Position numbers and translations under genes: made by a program. The notes beneath the pieces were generated by a model, which did not search any database, was not told where the DNA came from, and was given only the letters and a program-made list of their open reading frames with translations. Positions 20,171 to 34,100 of a stretch of DNA of 64,000 bases are shown piece after piece (within the stretch, counting starts at the first letter, position 1; each line of letters begins with the position of its first letter). The DNA is from Epiperipatus broadwayi. Taxonomy: Eukaryota > Onychophora > Udeonychophora > Euonychophora > Peripatidae. Location: positions 6,073,276-6,137,275 of the forward strand of contig JAQFVV010006245.1 in NCBI GenBank assembly GCA_028023455.1, given 5' to 3'.

Positions 20171-21900
20171 TTAAATGTGAATATGTAAAAAAAATGTTTC
20201 ATAAATAAATGGGAGATTAAAGCATGTCTAATTTTCAATAATTATCATTGCCTGTTCTTTCTGTCATAGACTCCTTAAAAAGATTATAATTAATACTCTA
20301 TAATATCTAATTTTAATATTCATCAATCGAGATTATCTTAAATATATTAATTTTATTTAAATTTCTTAGTTGTCTATGCCATTCTTAACTTATTGGTCAC
20401 ATTCCAAATGCGTACGTGATTAATTTACTGTATATCCTGAGAAATCATGCTCTGCACTATGGGGAATGTTGAGATGTTATCAAGGAAAATTGGGATGGTA
20501 TTGCTAGAGGGTAATATATCCATAAATGTTCCTTTTGAAAAGAAAATGTTGCCCAAAATTATGAGATAGCATAGTTCAAAGCCTATCTACATAAAAAATA
20601 AAATTATATTCTTATGAATGAAAGTTAAGTGCAATCCTTTGAGAGATGAATTGCCGTATGACGATCAGAAAATATAATCAAACATATTATATAAAACAGT
20701 TACATAAGCAACATGTGATTATCATCATCAATATCAATCCTAAGATGTGATCAGTCTTAGCTTAAAAGATAGTTCACCATGATGATTTAAAAATGATATA
20801 GTTACATATTAAATGTATTCATCTGTATGTATACCTATATCAAGGAATAAACAAGTTTGGACACATTACCAAGATAATTCATAAGCAAGATTCCCAAAGA
20901 ACTATTTAAATGAACTTGTAAATAACATTTACCTTTTGTTAAATACAAGTCATTTACAAGTATATGAAATGATTCTCTGGGAATCTTAATTGTGAATTAT
21001 TTTAATACCATATTTGGATTTATTTGGTCTGTGAAAAGGTTTATATTAATCAGTGTTACATATTTTTATGTGTAAAATTATTTATTTTCTCATTATAATA
21101 ATTAGAATTTCTTCTATATGTTTTTCTCTCTATATATATAAGTCATCAGAAGAGACACTATCGGGTTCCAGTTACAATTTTAACACATTCAGATAAGGCA
21201 AGCCTAAACATATTCTAATACCTTGTAAATTAATATAACAATAAAAAAATATTTTTCATTAAGTAACATTATATAGGATATGAATTTAAAAGTATTACAA
21301 TATATATTTCTTTATTTCAAATTTTTAAATTAGTTTTATCTGTAATATCCAACTATAAAAAAAAAAAAAAAAATCATAACAATAAATCTATACAAATACT
21401 TTAATACTGTAATTACAAAACAGTTTACAGTTATCTTTAAAAACTATAATACAGAATAAATTTTAACAAATAAATATACCCCAAAAAAATTGTAGAAATA
21501 TATATTTAAATAAATAAATTACAAAAACATTGTCTATAATAGAAGGCACCTGAGCTATAATTTTTTCCTAGCAATCAGAAATATTACTACAGTTCAATAT
21601 TTTTCTTTTTTCTTTAGAATTATACATGAGGATAGCAACAGATTATTTCACTCTCATATTTTTAATTTTATTATAAAACAAAAGAGTATTTTTTTTTTTT
21701 TTTAGAAATTTTTAGCAAACATTTTTCTTCAAAATTTTGCAAAATGTAAACATTGAAACAAACAACAACAACAAAAAAACAAAAACATAGTTTTTAACAT
21801 TTCCTAAACATTTCAAAATAAAAAAATAAAATGTATAAAAAAATTTGAAATCAGAAATATGACTAGTAAATTCCACTCCTACAAAATTCCAAACCAAATG
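20171..21900. other. 3' flank of ISCA1, nothing recognised
   Basis: Intergenic between the Penelope/LINE block and the 3' end of ISCA1. AT-rich with homopolymer A runs near 21359. No exon or repeat family named. Confidence 0.5.
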
Positions 21901-21906
21901 TTTATT
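21901..21906 (-). promoter_or_regulatory. Candidate polyadenylation signal of ISCA1
   Basis: AATAAA on the minus strand, about 57 bp past the ISCA1 stop codon. It is the first canonical hexamer downstream, but AT-rich DNA makes chance matches common. Confidence 0.4.
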
Positions 21907-21962
21907 AGTTTTGTACAAACAAAAAAAAAATTGCAAATATAGAATAAAAATTAAATTTTCTG

Positions 21963-22111
21963 CTATACATTAAAGCTTTCTCCACATCCACATGTGCCTT
22001 TAATATTTGGATTATTAAAAATAAATTCTGATGCTAGTTTATTTTCTACATAATCCATTTCAGTACCTAATATTGATAACTGAGCTTTGGAATCAATAAA
22101 CACTTTCACCC
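21963..22111 (-). CDS. ISCA1: ISCA1 exon 4 (last coding exon)
   Basis: Acceptor TATAG at 22116-22112, then GG completing the glycine codon split after exon 3, then VKVFIDSKAQLSILGTEM onward to the C-terminal CGCGESFNV and TAG at 21963-21965. It holds two of the three cluster-ligand cysteines. Confidence 0.95.
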
Positions 22112-25100
22112 CTATAAAAACAAAACAAAAAATCATTAGTAAAAAAAAAAGTACTTATGCTATATAAACATACATGTTATTTTTAAAACATTAGCATGGT
22201 TACTTTTTTCTCTTTAAAATATTTCATTAAATATCTATAATGCATATGTACCTAGAAAACTAATTAGATCTGTCTCTATAAACCAAAATTTCAAATTCCA
22301 AAAATTCAGCCATTCAATTGTCTTTCATCAAATTCTTACAAATGTTTGACAAAAATTATCTAATATTTATATGAATTTGGTGAACTAAAATATGCTTGGG
22401 AAAAAAAATAAATTAAGATGATTAGAAATTTTTTTATAAGAATATGCTTATACAGAACATATTTGTTAAGGGTTAAAAACACTAACTTTTTATCAGTAAG
22501 TTGTTAAGAATGATTTCAATTTTTCTAAATTATTAGATCTTAAATCCATTATGATTTTGGACAAAAATGTTTTTATCAAGATAAATACTAAAGCACTTAA
22601 GTAATAAATAAATCTGTGTTTGTCTCCCCCCCCCCCAACCTTTTATAATAATCTTTGAAATTTTCTTTGAATTACTTTTAATCTGTCCAAGAACTTTTCC
22701 ATTATTGGAAAATGTTGCTTAAATGACTAATATTTCTAAAATATAATAAACAATTGTTTATTAATGTCATATTTTTAACAAGTTGTTACTATAAGACAAT
22801 GAACATATTTTTCTAATGTTTAAAAAGTAAAAAAAAAAACTTTTACTTTTCTATAATAATATATTACTACCAATTGCTAAATGTTCATTTAATTCCCATT
22901 ATTAGTCAAACTTACAGAATGATTTTAAATAAATTATGTAGTTTCTCTATTCTTATTTCTATAATAATTTTTTTAAAAAGTAGTTAATTTAAAATACTAA
23001 CATGTCTTTAAAGAAGACTGACTTGTAAATGAATTAACCATATCTAAATTAATATTGTCCTGAATATTTTTTAGATTAATTTTTAATAATATTGTAATAA
23101 TAAAAAATAGGAACTAAATACTGGTACAAAGAATAAAACAGATGTTTAAAAATATCCTATAACAGCTAAAATCACATGAGATATGCCGTTACCTTGGATC
23201 ACTTTTATTAATAATAATGGAAGAAATTTCAACAGACTATTATTGCTTAACTAATAATGGAAATTTCCTCAGTTTTCATATTAAAAAGTAAAACAAACAC
23301 TATTTAGATATAAAATACTATTGTTGTTGCCTTCTGTGATTTAGATCATGGGTAAAGTGATACATTCTTAAAACTAATGTTCAATCTATCAGTTTTAGTA
23401 TGTAAATATCATATGATCACCTGATCATTTAACCATCTGATTATCAAGATTGAATGTTTATAATAAAGAAATAATTCCATACTTAAGTATCAGCTTGGAA
23501 ATGATCAAATATAAATAAATCTCATGACCCATCTTGTTGACATTTCATTTGAAATAGATAGCAGTGCTCTATCTTCACTTGAAAATCAGTTCTATATATG
23601 TAATAGAAAATATAATTTTGGCAAACACAAGCCTATACTAGATGATAATGCCTATTACTCTACATTCCAAAGAATTAGTTAGGGAGTGAAAAGTAAAAGA
23701 CCACTGATATTAAAATTAATATTATTTGACAGTAAAAAGAAAGTTGAAGTGAACACTATAGAGATAACTGACTAATACAATAAAATTTAAAAAAAAAAAA
23801 AATCATCACAGTATTCATGATGCTATCTGTAAAAAAAAAACCCTTAATAAACAAATAATAATTAATATAAGAAAAATACAAAATTTAGATGAATCATTAA
23901 TTAGCCAAAATTATTTCATTCTGGATTAATGCACAACATTAAATATGAAAACAATATTCAAAAGAAAGCTAATTTTAGATTTTATGCAAGTAAAGAAAAT
24001 AATTAACTTTTAGCCTAAAATGGAAAATTTTTGAATTATATCAAATTAAAAAATTAGACAGAAAGTTATTTTAGAAAAAAGACCAAGTTTTTAAAAAAAA
24101 AAATCTTATCTGAATTTATACTGACTATGAAGACTTTTTAAATCGATGTTTAATAATAATAATAAAAAACAGCAACTAAAAAATGGAACAAAGATTAAGG
24201 CTGAACTTAAATTAAAAAAAAAAAAAAATTAGGATGAAAAGCACTACTGTCATAAAATATGTGAATTGGATTAGATATAATAGTAAGAAAAATTGTTATA
24301 TAAATAATAATAGGATGGATATAGTTAAAATATCATCTGTTCTAGCAAGAAAGAATCTGAAAAAAAACAAAACTATTTGCAGTATTTTAGAAAAGAGGAA
24401 TGAAAAAAGATTACTAAGAAATGACTTATAACAGTCAAACACTCTGAAATTGTTCTAAGTATTTGCTATTGTTCCTCTAAATTTATCAACCAATGAATTG
24501 CAAAAATAAATTATATATGTTAAAAGACATCAAATAGCATAATTATATATATATATAAATTCTTACAAGTTTTTTAAAATAAAAATGAAATTGAAAATTA
24601 TTATTTTCTTAATTTGATACAAAAAAGATCAATTATTCATTACCTAAAATGAACAAATATATTATCTTGCTTTGGATCTTGGTTAAATATAGACAATTCT
24701 GTTATTTAAAATTTTAATGTATTTATTTATTATATGGTCAAATTTGCTCAGGATATTCAACTACAAATATAGCAGGAAAAATACAAAAGTTCCAGTCGAT
24801 TGCCAAAAAGATATTTTTGATTGCTTTCTTCAGTCAAAAATCAATCAAAGAAATAAACTACTAAATTTCTAATTAATAAGTCAAAAAATAGTTTGCAGAA
24901 ATTACTTTTAGATCACTATGCTTACAGAAACATAGATAGAGCTACAGATTTAATAGCGAGAATCTTTAAACATCAAACCAAAACATATTTAATAAAATCA
25001 TAATGAAAAATTATTACATAAAAGAGTAAAAGGGTATTGGATGCCAAGATAGAGTTAAGTAGGAAAACACAGTAAAAAGATGCTTTTTTTATTTCAGAAG

Positions 25101-28100
25101 TTATATAACTGCCATCATTGTCAGTAAAATATAGAAATCAGATATCATTTGCAACCATTTTAATAATAACCATAACAACTCTAACTCCAGAAAAAGAAGA
25201 AGGGGGAATTAGAATTGCTGTGCATGTAATAAAAAGATGGAAAAATTATTGCATAAGCATACAGTATCATTGACTCCGTTAGTGCAGAAAGATGATTGAT
25301 GGGCTTGAGAGACTCACAAAGACTGGCTCTGCATTAGCCTCAAAAGATTAAAGCTACTAAGTTAAAAAAAGAATGAGAAAACCAATAATATATATAAACA
25401 CACATATACCCACTAGAAAGACATTAAATCTCCGAGAGAAAGCAGAAATATTTTGTATGACTATTATAAACTGAAAATCATAAAAATATAATAATAAAAA
25501 AATAATTTATTATATTTTTAATAACAATTTTCTTGAGCATTTCTAAAAAATCCACACTAAATATGTAAATTGATTAGTCAAATAAATTAATTTTGCTTTT
25601 GAATTTGTTGGAAGACGATTTTTTTCCATTCAAACTTTATTTAGCTAACATAGATTTTGACTTTAAATCAGAAAGAAGAAATCCATAGCCATCAAATAAT
25701 ATTAAATAATAGCAACTATACTTTTAGATGAATCTCAAAGTAGTTATCATATAAACATTGAATACAAACTATCAGTTATCAGATTTACTAAAATCCATTT
25801 AGAATTTCTAACAATTGTAATAAAGAAACAATAATATTTAAACAGCATTAAACTGTTGCACATGCGCTTTGGATTTTTAAATATAAAATGAATGAATACT
25901 AACACTTCAACCACATGATCAAGTCTTTGGAAAAGATAGAATGGCCATCTATCTTTTCGAACCCAAACGCTTTTGTATGGGCGAATCTTAGTGTTTGAAA
26001 GTGAAAGCGTGAAGTTATTAAATAATCACTTTAAATTACTTTTACATGCTTGAATAAATGACGCTGGTGATTTTCAAAATATATTGGGGGGGGGGGTATT
26101 AGCAAATCCTCTTATCTCCTAAGTAATATTAATGTTAAACCACTAAACATCACATGATTACCATCTCTTATACTAGGACATAATTGTTATTAAACAAGGC
26201 AAAACTCTCTCCACACAGAAGTGCCACCCTATGCCAACCAGAGTAATCAATGGATGCCAGAAGGCTTGTGAATAAAAACCCTATCTAGTGCCTACTCATC
26301 AAATATCCTCAGACTAGTTTCTGGCTTGTGGCCTTCGTCAGTGAGGAGCGATCTGAGAGCACTGCACCTAGATCTTAGGATCTAATGCAACCCTCCAGCA
26401 GCCACCTTTTATCTCTATTTAACTATAAAACTATGAGAATAAAATTGAAAACACAATAATATTTTCAATCTAAGCTCAATAGCTTATATAGTCATATGGG
26501 TCTGAACTCAATTCAGCACTCATACATTTTGGTGTCTTTGGCTCTTTAACAACCATAGCCACCACTATCCTATAAGGCAGGATTGGTGTTAAACCACAAA
26601 ACATCACATGATCACCACCTCTTATACTAGCACATAATTGTTATTAAACAAGACAAAGCTCTTTCCATACAGTAGTGCCACCCCTGTGCCAACCAAAGTG
26701 ATCAATAGATGCCAGAAGGCTTGTGCATAAAATCCCTATCTAGTGCACTACTGCATGGAGAGAGTTTTGCCTTGTTTAATAACAATTACGTCCTAGTATA
26801 AGAGATGGTAATCATGTGATGTTTAGTGGTCTAACACCAATCCTGCCTAATAGGATAGTGGGGCTATGGTTGTTAAAGAACCAAAGACATCAAAAGGTAT
26901 GGGTGCTGAACTGTGTTTTCAAATTCATTCTCATAGTTTTGTAATTAAATAGAGATAAAAGGTGGCTGCTGGAGGGTTGCATTAGATCCTAAGATCTAGG
27001 TGCAATACTCTCAGATCCAAGGCTCCTCACTGACGAAGGTCACAAGCCAGAAACTAGTCTGGGGATATTGGATAAATAGGCACTAGATAGGGATTTTATG
27101 CACAAGCCTTCTGGCATCCATTGATTACTCTGATTGGCACAGGGTGGCACTACTGTATGGAGAGAGTTTTGCCTTGTTTAATAACAATTATGTGCTAGTA
27201 TAAGAGATGGAGATCATGTGATGTTTAATGGTTTAACACCAATCTTGCCTAATAGGATAGTGATGGCTATGGTTCTTAAAGATCCAAAGACACCAAAATG
27301 CATGGGTGCTGAACTGAGTTCAGACCCATATGACTATATAAGTTATTGAGTTTAGATTGAAAATAATTGTTTTCAATTTCATTCTCATAGTTTTGTAGTT
27401 AAATAGAGATAAAAGGTGGCTGCTGGAGGGTTGCATTAGATCCTTAAGATCTAGGTGCAGTGCTCTCAGATCCAAGGCTCCCCACTGACGAAGGCCACAA
27501 GCCAGAAACTAGTCTGGGGATATTGGATGAGTAGGCACTAGATAGGAATTTTACGCACAAGTCTTCTGGCATCCATTGATTACTCTAGTTGGCACAGGGT
27601 TGCACTACTGTATGGAGAGAGTTTTGCCTTGTTTAATATCAATGTTATTAGAATATTTAAGCCAGTTAATATTATGAAAATTGTAGTTATCAACAAGCAT
27701 AATTTGAGAAAAAGAATGCAATATTGTAAATAAAGTCAATATTTGATGAAAGAAAATCTGAAAAGGCAAAGTAAATTATAAGCAATAAAAAAAGCTGTAT
27801 AGTCAGAAAAAAGAAACTCAAAAAAGAAAGTTCATAACCACAAAATAAGTAACTCAAGATTGGTAATTAAGTTTAACAAAAAAAAATTAAAATAAATGTA
27901 TATTAAATTTCATTTTAAAAAAACAAAAATAAAATAAAATCATAATTTGGAAAAAAAAAACCAAGAATCATGCAGATGGATAAAAAAGACACTTTGAAAT
28001 TAATATGATCAGTGTAGAATATACTATTTGCAGCTATCCTTTTAAATAATCTTCATCTCTTTAGTTTTGCATTAACATGTATCTTGCAGCTCATTAATCA

Positions 28101-31100
28101 ACACCCGCTTATTATATATATATTATTAAAATATAATAAATATTTATTCATAATTATAATAAAAAATATTTTTTAAAAATAAAGAGTTAATATAAAAGAG
28201 ATATTTATATGTTTAATTAATTTACGTAATATTTTTATTTTTGTTAAATAAAAAAAAAAGTATTCTTATATACACCTGGCTCGTTTTATGTGGATTATTT
28301 TAATGCGATTCATGTTTGTTCTTAATATCTTTCATATTTCACTATATTTATTAGATATCAAGAAATTTAAATTATTAATAACTTGAAATACTTTTTTTAT
28401 ATCAAAAATATAACATTATATTAGCAGCTAACGTGAATATGGCCTGAAGCTGTATTTAGAATCTTAGCTTCTATGTAAATAACCTATTTATACTAATGAG
28501 TAAATAATAATAATAGATTTATACTTATGTATAAAAATATTGCAATAAGTATTCAAAAATTTTAAACTTTTAAAACATATTTTGTTAGATATAACAGAAA
28601 TAAAATTTTTTTTAGATTGTTAAAATAAATAAGATTTTATTGATTTTTTAAACTGAAAATAATCTTTCTAATGATAATATATAATCTTTTTGTTTTGATT
28701 GCGATCTCATTTTTTTAAATATAAAAACAGAAAACCATTAACATAGCACAAAAAAAAAAAGACAAAGTGGAGCTAGTTGTACATCACATCACTAATCTGA
28801 TTCACAAATGAATGCATATTCTCAAATAGCGGTAATGATTAAAATATGTATGAAAAAAATGTAAAATTAAATACTGTAGTTAATAAAAAAAGTTTGTCTT
28901 GTATTAATTTTTTTCAAATATTTGAAATTTTTCATTAGTCATACTTTATTTCCTTATTTTTTTAATGCAAATTTTAAAGTAATTTTTTCTTGTTGCTTTG
29001 CTTTTATGCGATTTCTGAAAATTACTGGAACAAGGTAAGTTAAGTCTATTTTTGTGCGATTTCTTTTGTGCGTGTTTTCTGAGGAACCTATCTACTGCAT
29101 AAAACGAGACCCAGATGTATATATAAATTGATAAAATATATTTTATAATGATAATAAAATATTTTAATACTTATTAATATTTGATATTTAAAGTATATTA
29201 ATAAAATAATTAAAATAAAATATTAAAAAAACAAAAATCAATTTAATTGAAGTCTCAAAACTTTCACTTTAACAGAAATGCAAAAATAAATAAATGAAAA
29301 TAGTAATAAAAATAAAAAACATTTACAAATTAAAAAGAAGTCAATAGATTTTTAATAGTAAAATTAAAAAGCAAAATTAATATTAGATATATCAATGCCA
29401 TTAATTAATGAGTATACATGTTTAGTGAATGATTTCATAAAAAATGAATTATTATATTTCTGATATAAAATATTTCTTTTAAAAAGAGTAAAGATATTTT
29501 GAATTCTATTTTAAAAAGACATTTATTAAGGTTAATTTTCACATCAGCCAATTATCATATCTTTATATTATTTTCTACAATATTTCTCTCTTCATAGTTT
29601 TATAAATCTTCTCTCAATACTTTGAATTGTAGACTCAATATATTTCAAATTTAAATTAATTTTTGATTTGAACATATCCTAAAATTATTAACACATTTAG
29701 AAAGATCAGTTTGTAATAAAAAAGAAAACAACAAAAAAATATTACTTTTTGATATTATTAAAAAATAAAAAACTTCTTTACCATCCTGAATTACTTCTTC
29801 ATCAAATTTGCCTTTTGAACTTGCATATTCTAAAGTATAAGTAAGCCCATTACATCCTCTCTGTTTCACACTTACTTTGAGACCAACCTATTAAAAAAAA
29901 AAAGAAAGATAATTGGTTAAGTATCTTACTCTCTGTTAAATTTTTGTTCATAATAATTCTTATAATATTCTACTCAACTGTCATTCACTTGTATGAAAAA
30001 TCCAGTTCAAAATCTCTTTATCCATCAGTTTCTTTCATTTTATATTTTATAAAATCTTTATTCGTAAAATAAAAAGGTAGAATGAGCAATTTATAGATAA
30101 ATGGCATATAAAAAAAAACAAAAATAGTAAACTTGTTTTTTATAAACACAGATCACATATATAAAATATAAATTAATAATAATAATTTTTTAGTACTAAT
30201 AATACCATATTTCTATCACTTCTTTCTAAAATGTAACAAATTTATACATGGAATAAAAAAAACATCAACATATTTACTCTTCAAAACTTTTGATTTATTC
30301 TCATTACTTAATTATAAAAAATGTACACAATAGATTATATCCCTATTGAAATTTTGACACTTTTAAATATAAAATCATTTTCAAAGATCTGAAATATTCA
30401 TGAAAAATAAGTTATAAAATGCATCTCCAATAATTAATAAATCATAAATTGTATTAATTTAAAAAAAAAATCAAAATAATAACACGTATTTCATCAAATT
30501 TGGATTCAGTACCTTGCAAAAGTATTTGTCACTCTACTTTTAGCATTATCCACATTGTTATCTAAAGTTCAATCATTTATCAGACTTTATATTATAATTT
30601 ATTAATTACTGGGAATATTTTTTGCAATTTTGTTTCTCAAGTATTTTTAGACTTTTGAAAATGGCTGTATCAGAGGAATATAGTGTACTATTATGAGGAT
30701 TCATTAATGATTCAATAATGAGACTAAATCAAGGTTTGGAAAAAGTATTTGCAATGACATTTTTTTTTTTGTTTATCAAATAATTTTTTAACAATAGTAA
30801 ACAGGATATCTAAATTATTTTACAATTAAAATCACAAGGATGATGTGAAATCCTACTGTATTTATTGATTTTGTGAATAGAGAACAAAGAAAGCAACTCA
30901 CTTGTAAAAAACCAATTGTAAAATAACTAAAAAATGTAATATTAGATAATGATTTGAAATTTCACTATTCTAAAGTTTAGAAAATGCAACAATTCTGTTT
31001 TCTTTTTATAAAATCTTCAAACAAATTAATTAAACTATACCACAATTAATAGTAGGATCCATTTGATCTGTTGAAAAAATTGTATAGACAAATCAATATC

Positions 31101-34100
31101 ACAACTGTTTGCATTTAGAAAAAAAGCCAATTAACAGAAACCAGTTATAGAAAACTGAAAACATTATCATAGTGTTCAATAACCAAGTCAAATCATATAT
31201 AAAATGATTATAAGGATATAGAAATTCCTCAAAAATGCTAAGCTATCTTAGTATTATAATTCTCCTTTTAGATTCAACTTTAACTACATATTAGTGCATA
31301 TAGATATATTACTGTTCATTTAAGGGAACTTCACGATTTGCTATTATTACATAAAATAAATTTGAGTCGTAGGAATAAGAGGATTCCTTTTATTCCTGCA
31401 CAAATACTATATCTTGTATTGGTGAGAAAGTATTAATTTATTATTAACACCCGCAAAGCGTATGCACAATTAGCTTAAAAGGCTGATATTTGAATGTATA
31501 CAATTGTAAACATACGCTATATAAAATAAATGCTTATTTACATATGATTAAGTTTCATTTGGAATTACATTTAGTAAATTCTAGACAATTTCATCCACGT
31601 CATTCATTCAGACACCGTATATAGTAATTTAAAGTGATGGTTCCATCCTCACACTTTACTTGCCAGTACTTCAGATTTGCTCATATATAAGCATTTGAGT
31701 CATAGGAATAAGAGGATTCCTTTTATTCCTGCATAAATACTATATCTTGTATTGGTGAGAAAGTATTCATTTATTATTAACACTCGCAAAGCGTATGCAC
31801 AATTAGCTTAAAAGGCTGATATTTGAATGTATAAAATAAATTAATAGAAATTAGCTCTATCTTGTGAAATTAAATTGTTAGCCACACTCAATAAATGTGA
31901 TAATATGTTGGAACATATTATCACATTCATTGAGTGTGGTTAACAATTTAACTTCACAAGATAGAGCTAATTTCTATTAAATCTTATATAATTAGCTTAA
32001 TTTAGAGATCATCATTTGGTTTGATATAAGTCATCATTTTTCCAAAAACAATAATGATTTCATAAATTTATTTAAAATGACAAATCTAAGATCATTAACT
32101 TGGATACTATAATATCGGATAAATATAACACAATAAATAATATCTGGAGAAATATAACACACCTCTCATCTAAATGAAGACCGATTAGCAAGAAAATGGT
32201 TATTTTAGTCAAATGTTTTAATGTTATCTAGTAACATCCACTGATCAAGCCAATATTTACATAATTAAAAAAAGAAAAATGCTAATAATATCATGATATT
32301 AATTTATAAGTCTTATTATTTGCAAAAAAAAAAATGACCAAATATACTTTTTTGAAAAAATGAATTTTCGAAATGGAAAATCAGTTTGTACAATTTATTA
32401 TCTTTTTAAGGCAGAGAGTAAAACTTTCAAATTATAGCATTACATGTGATCAGTGAAATAATTAATTTATTGTAAGGTTTTTTTTATAAATAACAACAAT
32501 TTTAATTTTTGTAATGATTTCAAGAGATTTATTTTTTTCAAATGCAACAAATCCCAAAAGAAATAAAAAATGTATATATTTTTCTATTTAGAAGATTAAT
32601 GCAATAACAATAATATAAATGTAGGAACGTCACAATGTATTCAAGAAGTTTTTAAAAGAAAAAATTCTAAAATGATAAGTTAATTTAAAGTTCAGAATTT
32701 CTAAAAATTATAACAGGCTTCTGGAAGTGAACTTTTTTTTTAATAACTCAAAATTCATGATCAAGTCCCAAAAATATCTGAAAATAATTGATAATAAAAT
32801 TTATAATACAAATTGTAACTAATATGCTACTATCCTTTCCAAGTATCTATATGACTTAAATTCAAAGATTAGAATGAGAAATTCATAATGTTCACTAGCG
32901 CTGTCTACTAAAAAAAATAGGTCCAGATGGATGAGCACTTCTCAACCAGAAAAAAATATTTAGGATAGTGGATATTGAACAAGATTGCAGAACTGTATGA
33001 TCATATTCCCAGAGAATATATTTTCTGGGGGGAAAAAAAGTGATTCCTAAGTTTTCTACAAGTGTCTTGCACCATTGACTCATCTAATTAAGACCACAGA
33101 GATAAGGCTGCATTAGAGAATCAAAGTTTTATTTTTGATAATGTTGTAGCAGATTATACCCCCCCCCCCAAAAAAAAAAAAAAAAAAAAAACTTATGCCA
33201 TTATGCCAAAGCACGAAACCATGGTCAGGGGTTTGGGGAGGGGTTCCTGACAGAGATATTTTAAGTGCTGGCTCTGGCTAAGCAGTTATCATAAAGCTTG
33301 TAGAGGAATTGGCAATCCTCACTGTTTATGCCATTATCTTCATGCAATTTTAGCAGCAATAATTCTGCTATTAACTTTCTGTCCTTAGTCACAATGTCTA
33401 ACTAAAAAGTTGATCTGCATCTTTTTATGAGTGAACTATTACAACCACTACTTTTTCTGAATAATCAAATAATTTCATTTAATGCACTTACCAATTTACC
33501 ATTTGGATACTATGTGTTTGAATCTGGCATCAGTTGTACACAGTGGGTCTATCCATGACGAGAATGGATGAAAATATGACTATCATACAGCAAAAAAATG
33601 TCCTTCTTAGATATATGAAATTCAGCCTAATTCTAAATTCTCATGTATATGATAACAAATTAAATGTATATTAAATAACACAATAACTGTCAAATAATGT
33701 AAATCATAGTACACATATAAAATGAAACAACCAGAGCAAAAAAATTCAAAAAATATTAAACACTAATATTATTTTGCCAAGCGCTTTTGGTATCATGAAC
33801 CAGATTCACAGCAACATATTGAAACTGAACAGTTAATCTTCCAATGCATGTTCAATGGAACAATAGTGTTACAATGATTGATAATGTTATTTGACTTAGC
33901 AATAAACCAAGCTTCTTTCAACTTCCTCTTTCTATCGTTCGATTAATTTCAAACAGTACTGATATTTTGAAGATTAAATTCATACCCATAAATATTTTCA
34001 TGTTTTGAAAAAACAGAATTAACTTGTGAATCAATTTTAGATTTTTTTATATTGATAAACATGCTTTTGCAATCGCGTTAATACATTAGCTTTCGTTTCA

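Larger units (their letters stand above)
26136..27640. repeat. Repeat family F1, inverted composite with tandem dimer (copy 3)
   Basis: The best preserved F1 locus. A minus-oriented unit (26136-26610) faces a rearranged middle and two head-to-tail plus units. The block GCACTACTGYATGGAGAGAG recurs at about 26746, 27148 and 27603, and the hammerhead cores recur 455 bp apart; the first plus unit lacks about 50 bp around its TATA-like region. The second carries CATATGACTATATAAG, a TATA-box-like motif. No open reading frame. Tandem ribozyme-bearing units of this size fit a retrozyme or a Penelope pLTR dimer. Confidence 0.85.

Noticed and set aside
24234-24431. 65-codon plus-strand ORF in intron 3
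   Set aside because: Lys/Asn/Ile-rich with composition equal to flanking DNA; no domain.
32895-33083. 62-codon minus-strand ORF (SQWCKTLVENLG)
   Set aside because: Initially suggested a Tc1/mariner piece, but no DDE motif or second block could be found.
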